64,000 bases of DNA from Nesterenkonia sp. PF2B19 (GCF_001758425.2 NZ_MDSS02000013.1:1-64000); one strand, 5' to 3'. Counted from the first letter of the stretch, positions 54,438 to 63,748 are shown. Notes: a model not told the origin generated them from the letters alone. Made by a program: numbers and translations.

Positions 54438-55964
54438 TCAGGCCTTGGACTTCTGCTCGTCGGTCCCCTGCACTTCGGCGAGGATCTTCTCACGCCGGGT
54501 GCCTCGGGCCTTGCCCCAGATTCCCAGACTCACGAGGCCGACGATGATCAGGACCAGGACGAGAGAGAAGGGCCTGGTCACGAAGATCGTGAGGTCCCCG
54601 CCCGAGACCAGCAGGGCACGGCGGAAGTTCTCTTCGATGATCCCGCTGAGCACGAACGCCAGAACGAAGGCAGGGAGGGAGAAACCGAGGTTCCTCATGA
54701 AGTAGGCGATCACACCGACGGTGAGTGCGACCCACAGCTCGAAGCTCGAGGTGTTCGCCGCATAGACGCCGACGATCGAGATGAGCAGCACAGCGGGGAT
54801 CAGCATCTCGCTGGGGAACTTCAGCACCCGCGAGAAGATGGGCGTCACCAGCTTCCCGGAGAAGAACATCGCCACCGAGGTGAGCAGGAAGCCGAAGAGG
54901 ATTCCGTAGGTGAGGGTGGGTTCCTCAGCGAAGATGTTGGGGCCGGGCACGATGCCGTGCATGAGGAACGCCCCCATCACGATCGCGATGGCCGGAGACC
55001 CGGGGACCCCGAGAGTCAGGAGCGGCAGAAGTGAGCCGCCGACGGAGGAGTTGTTGGCTGACTCGGCACCGGCGATGCCCTCAGGACTCCCCTTGCCGAA
55101 CCGGTCCGGGTTCCTGGAGAGCTTCTTCGCCAGGCTGTAGCCGAACCAGGATGCGGTCCCGGAGCCGGTGCCGGGGAAGATGCCGATCAGCGAGCCGATG
55201 ACGCTTCCGCCCGTGGTCGCCTTGGCTGTGGTCCTCAGCTCCGCGAACGGGACCTTCGTCTTCACCGTCAGCGTATCGGGCGCCGGCTGGCTCCCCTTGT
55301 CCCTGATCATGGTGATGACCTCGGAGAAGGCGAACATCCCGAGGATGATCGCCACGAGCGTGAATCCGCTGTAGAGCTCCATCTGGCCCCCGGTGAACCG
55401 CGGATCCCCGGTGATGAGGTCCATTCCCACGGTGCCGACCATGAGCCCCAGGATGGCCGAGATGATGCTGCGTATCAGATCGTGGGAGCTGATCACTGCC
55501 ACGGCGAGGATGCCCAACATGCCGAGCAGGAAGTACTCCGGATAGCTGAGCGTCATCGCGAAGGCCGCGATCGGCACTGCGAGGAACAGCAGCGCCAGAC
55601 CACCGACGAGTCCGCCGATCGTGCTCGCCCACAGCGAGTATCCCAAGGCTTTGCCCGGCATTCCGCTCTGTGCCATCGGATGCCCGTCGAGGATCGTCGC
55701 CACATTCGACGGCGAACCGGGGATCCCCAGGATGATGCTGGAGATCGACCCGCCGTACTCGCTCGACTGATACACGGCCAGCAACAGGAGCACCGCAGGC
55801 AGCGGCGGCAGGAGGAACGAGATGGGCAGGAAGAGGACCAGCACCACCATCGCTCCGACACCCGGGATGGCACCGAAGAACATGCCGGCCAGAGAACCGA
55901 CCAGGATGGCGACGATGTTGAGCGGATCAAAGAGGACCGAGACGTCGAATTCCGTCAAGCCCAT
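54438..55964 (-). CDS. tctA: Tripartite tricarboxylate transporter large membrane subunit TctA
   Basis: 508 residues, about 12 membrane helices. TctA signatures: VGSLAGMFFGAIPGVGAMVVLVLFLPISFLLPPLPAVLLLLAVYQSSEYGGSISSIILGIPGSPSNVATILDGHPMAQ and its inverted repeat GSLIGIFPGTGSGTASWFGY with ESANNSSVGGSLLPLLTLGVPGSPAIAIVMGAFL. With TctB and the TctC receptor it imports a carboxylic acid using an ion gradient. It is 34 bases after tctB and last in the operon. ATG at 55964 after AAAGGACG. Confidence 0.94.
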   Translation of the reverse strand: MGLTEFDVSVLFDPLNIVAILVGSLAGMFFGAIPGVGAMVVLVLFLPISFLLPPLPAVLLLLAVYQSSEYGGSISSIILGIPGSPSNVATILDGHPMAQSGMPGKALGYSLWASTIGGLVGGLALLFLAVPIAAFAMTLSYPEYFLLGMLGILAVAVISSHDLIRSIISAILGLMVGTVGMDLITGDPRFTGGQMELYSGFTLVAIILGMFAFSEVITMIRDKGSQPAPDTLTVKTKVPFAELRTTAKATTGGSVIGSLIGIFPGTGSGTASWFGYSLAKKLSRNPDRFGKGSPEGIAGAESANNSSVGGSLLPLLTLGVPGSPAIAIVMGAFLMHGIVPGPNIFAEEPTLTYGILFGFLLTSVAMFFSGKLVTPIFSRVLKFPSEMLIPAVLLISIVGVYAANTSSFELWVALTVGVIAYFMRNLGFSLPAFVLAFVLSGIIEENFRRALLVSGGDLTIFVTRPFSLVLVLIIVGLVSLGIWGKARGTRREKILAEVQGTDEQKSKA

Positions 55965-55998
55965 GTGAACACGTCCTTTCGAGGCGGCGAGGCGGCCG

Positions 55999-56466
55999 TC
56001 ATGTCAGGGAGATCCCGAACGTGGCATCGAAGATGAGGTAGACCAGTCCGGTGAGCAGGACGGCGACCAGCCCGAGCCTGGCGATCGCCGGCAGCAGCGG
56101 GGTTCCTCTCTTCAGGGTCAGCACCAGGGAGACCGCCAGGAAGAACAGGACGGTGAACAGGTAGAACAGCGGCTCGATCATGCTCCAGAGCAGGAGGTAG
56201 GCGGCCGTCAGCCCGATGACCAGGATCACCCGGCGGGTGTTCCTTGCCGGGAACGCCTCCCTGTTGGACGTCCTGAACAGCGTCTGGACCAGACTCACCG
56301 TGATGAACAGCAGCAGTGCGCACCCCAGGATCGTGGGGAAGAAGCCGGGGTTCAGGTAGTAGTCCGGCTCCCCGGCCTCCAGGAAGCTCGTTGCGCTGAC
56401 GAGGTACCAGACTCCCGCGGCTGCGAGACCGAGCAGCACGATCAGCTCAACCGATCTGACCTTCAT
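55999..56466 (-). CDS. tctB: Tripartite tricarboxylate transporter small membrane subunit TctB
   Basis: 155 residues with four membrane segments (ELIVLLGLAAAGVWYLVSAT; FFPTILGCALLLFITVSLV; VILVIGLTAAYLLLWSMIEPLFYLFTVLFFLAVSLVL; LGLVAVLLTGLVYLIFDATFGI), as in the TctB family, including the early NPGFFPTI. It supports TctA in the membrane. It is placed 48 bases after tctC and 34 before tctA. Confidence 0.9.
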   Translation of the reverse strand: MKVRSVELIVLLGLAAAGVWYLVSATSFLEAGEPDYYLNPGFFPTILGCALLLFITVSLVQTLFRTSNREAFPARNTRRVILVIGLTAAYLLLWSMIEPLFYLFTVLFFLAVSLVLTLKRGTPLLPAIARLGLVAVLLTGLVYLIFDATFGISLT

Positions 56467-56514
56467 GGATCACCGTCCTTGGTCGAGGAGACGCAGGATG
56501 GGGGTCAGTCCTCA

Positions 56515-57481
56515 TATGCCGAGTAGGTCTCGTAGGTGGCGTCGATCAGCTCCTGGAACTCCTCCGGTCCGGCATAGTCGATGGAGAGGTTCAGGTTCTG
56601 TGCGGCCTCCTCGTAGCCCGGCGTCTCCAGCGCCTCCTGGAAGACATTGTGCAGAGCTCGATGATCTCCGGATCGGTGCCCTCGGGCGCCGCCACTCCCC
56701 GCCAGGAGCTGTGCATGGTGTCCAGCCCCTCCTCGCTCGCCGTGGGGACGTCCGGGAGGCCTTCCAGCCGCTCGTCGTCGAACACCAGGATCGGCTTGAG
56801 ACTGCCCTCGTCGATGGCGGACTGGGCCTCCGTGAGGCCTCCTGCGACGGCACCGTCGATGTGCCCGCCCTGGGCCTGCAGCAGGGCGTCGGCCATGCCG
56901 TCGTGCGGCACGGTGGTGGTCTCGATCCCTGCGGCGGTCGCAAGGTCGCGACTGGTGAAGGCTGTCGTGGTCTCGGCCCCGGAGACGCCGATGCTGACCC
57001 GTCCGGGGTTCTCTTCGGCGTGCTCGACGAAGGAGGCGAAGTCGTCGAAGGGAGCGTCAGCGTTGACGAGCAGCACGTGGGGCTCACTGTTGATCAGGAT
57101 GACCGGCTCGAAGGACTCGTGGGTGTAGGGCACGTTGTTGAACATCGGATTGGTGATGATCGACGGCGTGACCAGCAGCAGGGTGTGCCCATCCGGGTCC
57201 GCCTGGGCCCCCTCAGCCTGACCCACGGAGCCCGAGCTGCCGTCGATGTTCTCGATGACGAAGTCGTAGTCCTCGGCCACAGTCTCTGTGTGTTCGGCCA
57301 GCATGCGGGCCAGCGAGTCGTTCGCCCCTCCGGCGGCGAAGGCTGTGATGAAGGTGATGGTCTCGTCGGGGAAGCTCTCGGCGTCCCCTCCGTCAGCCTG
57401 TCCGCCGCAGGCGGTCAGGGCCAGGGCCGGCAGGGCCAGCAGTCCGGTGATGAGTGTGGTGCGGCTGTGGGTCTTCTTCAT
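56515..57481 (-). CDS. tctC: Tripartite tricarboxylate transporter substrate-binding protein TctC, one frameshift
   Basis: About 322 residues. Signal peptide with lipobox (LALPALALTACGG), then the Bug-receptor fold: ITFITAFAAGGANDSLARMLAEH, VENIDGSSGSVGQAEGAQADPDGHTLLLVTPSIITNPMF and GGHIDGAVAGGLTEAQSAID. The frame breaks near 56655. One added base restores IIELCTNVFQEALETPGYEEAAQNLNLSIDYAGPEEFQELIDATYETYSAYED, with the stop at 56515. It captures the substrate outside the cell. The usual Bug carboxylate-binding loop is present but does not reveal which acid is bound. Confidence 0.86.
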
Positions 57482-57517
57482 GGTTCCTCCCAAGTGGTGG
57501 AATGACGTCGTCGTGGT

Positions 57518-58861
57518 CTAGGTGGTGCTTCGGATGGATTCGCGCCGCGCGGATTCCTCGGCCAGGACTGCTTCGGCGGCCTCTGCTGCGGCGGTGGCCT
57601 CCTCTGGGGGCAGGAAGAGGATGCCCTCGGCATCGGCGACCACGATGTCACCGGGGTTGCATACAGCATGACCCACAGCGACAGGACGCCCGAGCCGGGC
57701 GGGTCCTGATTTGTAGGGACCGGCAGCAGAGACGCCGGCCGCCCAAACAGGCAGGCCCACCTCGGCGATGCCGGCGGCATCACGGACTGGGGCGTCGAGG
57801 ATCATTCCGGCCACCCCGGCCTTCTTCGCCCGCTCAGCGATCAGATCTCCGATCAGGGCACGTTCGCGGCCCCGCTCCCCGGAGACCACGAGGATCTGCC
57901 CGGGCTTCACCCGGGCCAGGGCCTGATGGATGGCGAAGTTGTCGCCGGCCTGGGTCTGGACCGTCAGCGCCGGGCCCGCGATCTGCGGGCAGTCCCACAC
58001 CGGACGCAGGTCAGCGCCGACGAACCCCAGACGGTCGCTGCCGTCCCCGAGGGCCGCGGTGGGCGTACGCCGCAGGACCTCGAGAGCCGGTGAGACGTCC
58101 TCGGCCCGTCGGGCCAGCAGCAGGTGCCGTTCCCGTGCGCCCCAGGTCATCGGCCAGGTGCCCTCCAGGTCCTGGATGAGCTCAAGGCTGTCGGCCAGCT
58201 CCTGGCTGCGCCGACGAGCATGGATCCGAATGCCGCTGTCCAGACGGTCCACTGTGGACTCGCCGCCGACCAGCGCCTCGGCCATCTGCTGGCGCACCCA
58301 CTGCTCGTCACCTGCGCCGGCCGCGGCCTCCAGGGACTCCTGGACCAGCGCGCTGAGCCCTTTCATGAAGATGCTGCGCAGCAGCTTCCGCCGGGAGGCA
58401 TCTCCCACCTGGGCGCCGAGGATCTCGGTGCGCGTGCCGACCCTGCTGAGCTGCTGTTCGACCTCACCGCTGGAAGCTCCCGAGAGGAGGACCTGCACGG
58501 TGGCGCCGAAGGCACGCACCGAGCCGATGACTGCCCCGTCGACGACCTGCGCGGCACCTTCAAGGACCGTCTCGACGGACTTCTTCACCTCCGGCGAGGA
58601 GGCGTTGAGATCCAGGTACAGCACACCAGGAGACAGAGCGGCCCGACACTGCTCCGCCGCCGCGACGGCGAAGCGCGCGGTGGTCAGCGACAGCACCATC
58701 TCCGCCTCCGCCACGGCCTCGGCCGCTGTGTCAGCACGGACGACGCCGTCGGGAGTCCTGGCCGGACCAGGATCGAATCCCACGACGTGGTCTCCCGCCT
58801 GAGCGAAGGCCCGGGCGAAGACCTGACCCGCCTCACCGAGCCCGAGAACTGCTACAGTCAT
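57518..58861 (-). CDS. Fusion enzyme: NAD-dependent dehydrogenase (6PGDH-like/DUF1932) plus RraA-like aldolase
   Basis: 447 residues in two complete enzymes. Residues 1-255: Rossmann motif AVLGLGEAGQVFARAFAQAG, then a DUF1932-type C-terminal domain (GDASRRKLLRSIFMKGLSALVQESLEAAAGAG) as in 3-hydroxyacid dehydrogenases. Residues about 258-445: RraA/HMG-CHA aldolase fold (LRRTPTAALGDGSDRLG; GERGRERALIGDLIAERAKKAGVAGMILDAPVRD, near residues 330-357). It keeps the G-D-L loop and the Arg-Asp pair that bind metal and the pyruvyl group in that family. No start codon or ribosome site lies at the junction, so this is a real fusion. It probably oxidises a hydroxy-acid and cleaves or decarboxylates the oxo-acid product (inference). 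It leads the tctCBA operon. Confidence 0.88.
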   Translation of the reverse strand: MTVAVLGLGEAGQVFARAFAQAGDHVVGFDPGPARTPDGVVRADTAAEAVAEAEMVLSLTTARFAVAAAEQCRAALSPGVLYLDLNASSPEVKKSVETVLEGAAQVVDGAVIGSVRAFGATVQVLLSGASSGEVEQQLSRVGTRTEILGAQVGDASRRKLLRSIFMKGLSALVQESLEAAAGAGDEQWVRQQMAEALVGGESTVDRLDSGIRIHARRRSQELADSLELIQDLEGTWPMTWGARERHLLLARRAEDVSPALEVLRRTPTAALGDGSDRLGFVGADLRPVWDCPQIAGPALTVQTQAGDNFAIHQALARVKPGQILVVSGERGRERALIGDLIAERAKKAGVAGMILDAPVRDAAGIAEVGLPVWAAGVSAAGPYKSGPARLGRPVAVGHAVCNPGDIVVADAEGILFLPPEEATAAAEAAEAVLAEESARRESIRSTT

Positions 58862-58889
58862 CAATGCCTCTCACTGAGTGATAGTTGCT

Positions 58890-58902
58890 CTCATCTTATG
58901 AG
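58890..58902. promoter_or_regulatory. Candidate IclR operator in the divergent promoter region
   Basis: CTCAT-CTT-ATGAG is a perfect dyad midway between the divergent fusion-enzyme and IclR genes. A second short dyad, GTTG-T-CAAC, lies at 58932-58940. The region is notably A/T-rich for this genome. Confidence 0.5.
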
Positions 58903-59008
58903 TGTGCTTACCATCACATGGCATCGAGTGTGTTGTCAACCACCCCTCCATCAGGAGGCACACTCGTGGAGAATGAAGGGGCGCATCGGTCAAGACGACA
59001 GGAGAGAC

Positions 59009-59758
59009 ATGAACGCGTCGGGCAACAAGGGACGCACGCTCGAGCGTGCGTTCGACGTGCTGCGAGCTCTGGAGAATGCGCGGTCACCGATCCGGCTCAG
59101 CGAGGTCTCCCGCGAGACGGGCCTGCACATCGCGACCGCTCAGCGGATCATGGCCACATTGGTGGGGAGCGGCTACGCCCAGACCTCGGAGAACGGCTAC
59201 ACGCTCGGCCCCGTGGCGCTGGCTCAGGCTCACGCCTTCGTGCTGCAGGACCCCCTGGTCAAGGCCGCACGCCCCGTCCTGACCGAGCTCTCGGACTCGA
59301 CCGGCCTGACGGCATCGATCTTCGTGCGCTCCGGCTTCGACCGGATCCTGACGGCACGCGTGGAGGCGCCGGAGCCGATGCGCTACCAGTTCCCGATCGG
59401 CCGGCGCCTCCCCCTGGACGTCGGGGCCGGCAAGCCGCTGCTCGCGCACCTCACAGATGAGGAACTCCAGGAGTACCTCGAGGACTACCCCGGAGTGCGG
59501 CTCGCCTCAGGGGAGCACCAGACGTCCGAGAGCCTGCGCGCGGAGCTGAGCGAGATCCGGGAGTCCGGGTACCACCTGGGCGTTTCCGAACGCGTGCTCG
59601 GCACGGTGAGCGTCGCCGCTGTGGTGCGCAGTGCTCGCGGCGAGGCAGCAGGCGTCCTGAACATCGTCGCCCACGACGACACTGTCAGCGTGGACACGCT
59701 GCGCCGCAGGATCCCCGAGGTGCTGCGAGCGGCCGAGCTCATCGGACAGCAGATCTGA
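59009..59758 (+). CDS. IclR family transcriptional regulator
   Basis: 249 residues from ATG at 59009 (AGGAGAG upstream). Winged HTH: LERAFDVLRALENARSPIRLSEVSRETGLHIATAQRIMATLVGSGYAQTSENGYTLG. Effector domain: FPIGRRLPLDVGAGKPLLAHLTDEELQEYL and LGVSERVLGTVSVAAVVRSARGEAAGVLNIV. IclR proteins usually sense an acid substrate of the adjacent genes. Divergent from the fusion-enzyme/tctCBA operon by 147 bases, so it is its likely regulator. Confidence 0.9.
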   Translation: MNASGNKGRTLERAFDVLRALENARSPIRLSEVSRETGLHIATAQRIMATLVGSGYAQTSENGYTLGPVALAQAHAFVLQDPLVKAARPVLTELSDSTGLTASIFVRSGFDRILTARVEAPEPMRYQFPIGRRLPLDVGAGKPLLAHLTDEELQEYLEDYPGVRLASGEHQTSESLRAELSEIRESGYHLGVSERVLGTVSVAAVVRSARGEAAGVLNIVAHDDTVSVDTLRRRIPEVLRAAELIGQQI

Positions 59759-59761
59759 CGT

Positions 59762-59836
59762 CAGTGGCCACGAATCCCGGCTTCTCCCTCATGACACGCG
59801 GTCGATGAGGGCGAGAAGCGGGATTCGTGGCCACTG
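59762..59836. terminator. Long palindrome between the iclR and debranching-enzyme genes
   Basis: The left arm begins CAGTGGCCACGAATCCCGGC and the right arm returns through GGGATTCGTGGCCACTG, about 29 base pairs with a few mismatches, in a convergent gap. It shares the arm GTGGCCACGAATCCCGG with copies A and B at 53459 and 54339, but its loop differs. Confidence 0.7.
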
Positions 59837-59849
59837 GATGAAGGGAGGG

Positions 59850-61796
59850 TCAGGCCTCCTCGGCGCCTGCAAGCGCCTGAGCACAGACGACGGCGGCGGC
59901 CGCGGACCAGGCCTGCGGCCGGCACGCCGCGGGGTAGGGCACCGGCGCGCCGACGTCGGCCACCGGGTCGCCGCTCTGGAGCTCCGGCACCCGGTAGGCG
60001 AAGCCCTCAGCGGCGTCGAGCATCTGCTCGGCGATCCGCGCGGCAGGCCCGGTCAACCCGGCCCGGAGCATACCGTGGACGATGATCGCCGTGTCATGCA
60101 TCCACACGCTGCCTCCGTGATAGGAGAGCGGCCAGTAGCCGGCCGCCTCGGTGGACATGGTGCGCACGCCGTACCCACTGGACATCGACTCCCCGAGCAG
60201 CAGCTCGGCGATCTGCGCTTCCTGCTCAGGATCCAGGATCCCGGTGCCGATGAGATGCCCGATGTTCGAGGTCAGGGTGTCCACAGGGCGCTTATGCCGG
60301 TCCAGGGCGATCGCCGGATACCGACCCTCCTCGGTCTCCACCCAGAAGTGCCGGTGGAAGCGCTCACGGAGCTCGGCCGCCCATCGGCGCAGGGACTCCA
60401 GCGAGAGGTCGACGTCGTCATCTCCTTCCCTGACATCGCTGCCGTTCGGGGCCTCCTCGCCGAGGACCTCCAGGATCTCCGCCCCGACCAACACCGCCTC
60501 GTAGGCGTACCCCTGGACCTCGCAGAGCGCGATCGGCCCCTCGGCGAGTCTGCCGTCGCGCCACTGGATGGAGTCCCCGGAGTCCTTCCATCCCTGATTG
60601 GCCAGACCATGTCCCGTCCGGTCGATGTAGTCGAGGAAGCCGTCGCCGTCGCCGTGCACCAGGATCCAGCGCAGGGCCGCACGCAGGGCCGGACGCAGTC
60701 CGCGGAGCTCCTCGAGGGTCAGGTGCTCCCGGGCTTCGGCCAGAAGACAGATCCACAGCGGGGTGGAGTCCACGCTGCCGTAGTACAGCGGGGGCAGCTC
60801 AATAGCCTCCCCGGGGATGCTCAACGTGCCGGAGCGTAGCTCATGGAGGATCTTCCCGGGCTCCCGAGCAGCCTCGGCGTCGTCGTCCGTGGACTGAAGA
60901 CGCGCCAGCGTGCGCAGCGTGGGCGCCGCCGATCCCGGAACCACCGGAAGCGCGAGCCGAGAGGCCCATAGTGAGTCCCGCCCGAAGAGGGTGAAGAACC
61001 ACGGGGCTCCTGCGGCGTAGAAGCCGTCCTGCGGGCTCTCCGGCAGCGCCAGGCGCAGCGCGTCCAGGTCAGCCACCGCACGATGCAGCCACCGGCCGGC
61101 GCGCGGGTCGGCAGGCAGCGGCTGCTCGGCCACGGCGGTGGGCAGGTCATCGGATGGAGCCCTGACCACCAGACCGGGGTCCTCCATGCTGATCCGCAGC
61201 GTGGACTCCCAGCGCCCCCGCGGCGCCAGCGTGACCGTCCAGGAGCAGTGGACGGACCCGTCGACGACGAACAGAGCAGCACCGTCGGCCTCCAGACGCA
61301 GACGGCGTGCACCGCTGGTGACGACGATCCCCCCGTCCTGCTGCTCGATGCTCAACGCCTCGTCGGCGGCGACACCGGCTTTGACGTCATGCATGCTGGC
61401 GAACTCGGGCACCAGCATGGCGCCCAAGCGCACCGTGACTTCCTCGGACACTGCAGAGCTCAGCCGCCAGGTCTCCGTCATCACCCCAGGGCTGACCTGC
61501 CGGTCACGACGGAGCCTCACCTTGGGGTCTGGAGTGGGATCATCCACCTCCCGCAGCAGCGCCTGGAAGGTCAGCTCATCCGGGCCTTCCACGGACCGTG
61601 AGATGGTCTCCACCTGGCTGTCCGGGCAGAGCAGACTCATCCGGCGCACATGCCGAACGTCCCCATGGAAGATGCCCTCGACGGCAGAGCCGCCGATGTC
61701 GCCGTCGGCCCCGGACCACACCTGGGTCGGAGCGCGGAAGGCGACGAGCGCATCGCTGAGCAACGGCTGCAGCGGGGCATTGGGTGTTTCAGTCAT
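59850..61796 (-). CDS. Glycogen-debranching-type amylo-alpha-1,6-glucosidase family protein
   Basis: 648 residues from ATG at 61796. N-terminal beta-domain of the GDE_N_bis type (about 12-200: LVAFRAPTQVWSGADGDIGGSAVEGIFHGDVRHVRRMSLL). C-terminal alpha/alpha toroid (about 235-640) with WFFTLFGRDSLWASRLALP, GLANQGWKDSGDSIQW and YWPLSYHGGSVWMHDTAIIVHG; the acidic residues in the GRDS and WKDSGDS motifs are typical of GH15/GH133-like sites. The family acts on alpha-glucans or oligosaccharides inside the cell. Its start overlaps the permease stop by four bases, so it should process sugar brought in by the ABC system. Confidence 0.87.
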   Translation of the reverse strand: MTETPNAPLQPLLSDALVAFRAPTQVWSGADGDIGGSAVEGIFHGDVRHVRRMSLLCPDSQVETISRSVEGPDELTFQALLREVDDPTPDPKVRLRRDRQVSPGVMTETWRLSSAVSEEVTVRLGAMLVPEFASMHDVKAGVAADEALSIEQQDGGIVVTSGARRLRLEADGAALFVVDGSVHCSWTVTLAPRGRWESTLRISMEDPGLVVRAPSDDLPTAVAEQPLPADPRAGRWLHRAVADLDALRLALPESPQDGFYAAGAPWFFTLFGRDSLWASRLALPVVPGSAAPTLRTLARLQSTDDDAEAAREPGKILHELRSGTLSIPGEAIELPPLYYGSVDSTPLWICLLAEAREHLTLEELRGLRPALRAALRWILVHGDGDGFLDYIDRTGHGLANQGWKDSGDSIQWRDGRLAEGPIALCEVQGYAYEAVLVGAEILEVLGEEAPNGSDVREGDDDVDLSLESLRRWAAELRERFHRHFWVETEEGRYPAIALDRHKRPVDTLTSNIGHLIGTGILDPEQEAQIAELLLGESMSSGYGVRTMSTEAAGYWPLSYHGGSVWMHDTAIIVHGMLRAGLTGPAARIAEQMLDAAEGFAYRVPELQSGDPVADVGAPVPYPAACRPQAWSAAAAVVCAQALAGAEEA

Positions 61797-62647
61797 TCTT
61801 TGACGGCTCCTTCGGTGGAGTTCATGATGCGGCGCTGGAAGATGAAGAACATGACGGCCACCGGAATGGTCATGATCACCGCGGCGGCCAACTTGATGGG
61901 GTACTCGCTGCCTTGGCTCAGCTGTCCGCTGGCCAGGGACGCCACTCCCTTGGTGAGCGTGGTCAGCTCCGGAGACTGCGTGGCCACGATGAAATGGCTC
62001 AGTTCGTTCCAGGAGCCCTGGAACGACAGGATCACGATGGTGATCAGCGCCGGCCGCGCCATGGGCAGCACCACCGACCAGAAGGTACGGAAGATGCCGG
62101 CACCGTCGATCCGCGCCTGCTCTTCCACAGACCGGGGGATGGACTCGAAGAAGTTCTTCATGATGAAGACCCCGGCGGCGTCCACCAGCAGAGGCAGCAC
62201 CATGCCCGCGTATGAGTCGTAGATGCCCAGTGAGTTGATCACCAGGAACTTCGGGATCAGCAGCACCACGGCAGGCACGGACATCACCGCCACCAGGGCC
62301 GCGAAGATGACGGCCCGGCCTCGGAATCGCAGCCTGGCCAGGGCATACCCGGCCAGGGAGCAGAAGAAGACCCGGCCCAGGGTGACCAGCAGGGTCACCA
62401 CGGCGGAGTTCATGAACCACACCGGGAAGTCCGAGTGCAGGAACAGCCGCTCATAGGCCTGCCAGGTGAACGCCTGCGGCACCAGGGAGACCGGCTGTGC
62501 GGCGGCGTCCGGGTCGGTCTTGAACGAGGTCGCCAGCTGCACCAGAAAGGGATAGATGTAGACCAGAGCCAGGACACACAGGACCCCGTAGAGTCCGATC
62601 TGTCCCCAGGCAGGCCTCCCTCGGTGACGGAGCGCGACGGCGGTCAT
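61793..62647 (-). CDS. Carbohydrate ABC transporter permease (MalG-like)
   Basis: 284 residues with six membrane helices. The EAA loop is EEQARIDGAGIFRTFWSVVLPMARPALITI (EEQARIDGAGxxxxFxxxxLP), which contacts the ATPase. The N-terminus LYGVLCVLALVYIYPFLVQLATSFKTD and C-terminal FIFQRRIMNSTEGAVKE are typical of MalG-type permeases. Overlaps both neighbours by four bases. ATG at 62647. Confidence 0.92.
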   Translation of the reverse strand: MTAVALRHRGRPAWGQIGLYGVLCVLALVYIYPFLVQLATSFKTDPDAAAQPVSLVPQAFTWQAYERLFLHSDFPVWFMNSAVVTLLVTLGRVFFCSLAGYALARLRFRGRAVIFAALVAVMSVPAVVLLIPKFLVINSLGIYDSYAGMVLPLLVDAAGVFIMKNFFESIPRSVEEQARIDGAGIFRTFWSVVLPMARPALITIVILSFQGSWNELSHFIVATQSPELTTLTKGVASLASGQLSQGSEYPIKLAAAVIMTIPVAVMFFIFQRRIMNSTEGAVKE

Positions 62648-63741
62648 CCGCGTCCTCCCTTCGGCTGCGCGGACAGCGAGTCCTGGTCTGCGGGCAGCAT
62701 CCGGCGTCGGCCGGAGATGGGCCGGTCCCGGAGGATCCAGCGCTGCAGCAGGGTCATCGCCACGATGATGAGGAAGAGGATGAACGCAATGGCCGCACCC
62801 TGCCCCCATTCCTGCGAGATGAAGGCCGATTGGTAGCTCAGGTAGGCCGGGGTGAGGGTGGTCTTGCCGGGGCCTCCCTGGGTTCCTGTGTAGATCTGGT
62901 CGAACACCTGCCAGCATCCGATGAGACCAAGGGTCAGCACCGTGAACAGCACGGGCTTCAGCTGAGGCAGCGTGACATGCCAGAACCGCTGCCAGATTCC
63001 GGCACCGTCCATGACGGCGGCTTCGTCCACGTCCTGGCCGAGGTTCTGCAGTCCGGCCAGGAACAGCAGCATGAAGGTGCCGCTGGTGGTGAAGATCGCC
63101 ATCAGGATGAAGGCGCTCATCGCGAAGGACGGTCCGGCCAGCCACTCCCACCAGGAGACGCTGAGGAAGCTGTTCTCTGTGAGCACCTCGGGCCCGCGGT
63201 CGACCCCGATCCCACGCAGCGCCGCGTGCACTACGCCGGTCGGGTCATTGAACCAGTTGGGGCCCGCGACGCCGATCCAGGACAGGATGCGGTTCACTGC
63301 GCCCGAGGAGGAGAACAGAAACAGCCACAGCACGGTGATCGCCACCGAGCTGGTCACCGAAGGGAAGTAGAACGCGGTGCGGAAGAAGCCGCGGCCGCGG
63401 AGCACCGCGCGGTTGACCAGCACCGCCAGGAACAGCGAGAGCGCGGTCTGCAATGGGATGACCAGCACGGCATACCAGGCGTTGTTGCGCATGGCGAGCC
63501 CGAAGTCCCGCTCCGCCAGACCGCCTCCGGTGGTGACGGCCTCGTAGTTCTCGGCCCCGACCAGTCCCACGTCGGCCGAGAAGGGCGAGCCTCGGCCGGT
63601 CCAGTCGGAGAACGAGACCCAGAGCGCCATGACCACCGGAACCAGCAGGAACAGCCCCAGGATGATGATCACCGGCAGGGTGAACAGCCACCCCGCGGCC
63701 GCCTCTCCACGGCCGACTCCGGCCCGCGTGACAGTGCTCAT
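62644..63741 (-). CDS. Carbohydrate ABC transporter permease (MalF-like)
   Basis: 365 residues, a little longer than usual. Six or seven membrane helices and the EAA loop DVDEAAVMDGAGIWQRFWHVTLPQLKPVLFTV. The stretch between helices 3 and 4 (GPNWFNDPTGVVHAALRGIGVDRGPEVLTENSFLSVSWWEWLAGPS) is an enlarged periplasmic-side loop. ATG at 63741. It starts eight bases after the binding-protein stop and overlaps the MalG-like gene by four bases. The ATPase gene is not in view and is often a shared MsmK/MsiK encoded elsewhere. Confidence 0.92.
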   Translation of the reverse strand: MSTVTRAGVGRGEAAAGWLFTLPVIIILGLFLLVPVVMALWVSFSDWTGRGSPFSADVGLVGAENYEAVTTGGGLAERDFGLAMRNNAWYAVLVIPLQTALSLFLAVLVNRAVLRGRGFFRTAFYFPSVTSSVAITVLWLFLFSSSGAVNRILSWIGVAGPNWFNDPTGVVHAALRGIGVDRGPEVLTENSFLSVSWWEWLAGPSFAMSAFILMAIFTTSGTFMLLFLAGLQNLGQDVDEAAVMDGAGIWQRFWHVTLPQLKPVLFTVLTLGLIGCWQVFDQIYTGTQGGPGKTTLTPAYLSYQSAFISQEWGQGAAIAFILFLIIVAMTLLQRWILRDRPISGRRRMLPADQDSLSAQPKGGRG

Positions 63742-63748
63742 CTGGTCC

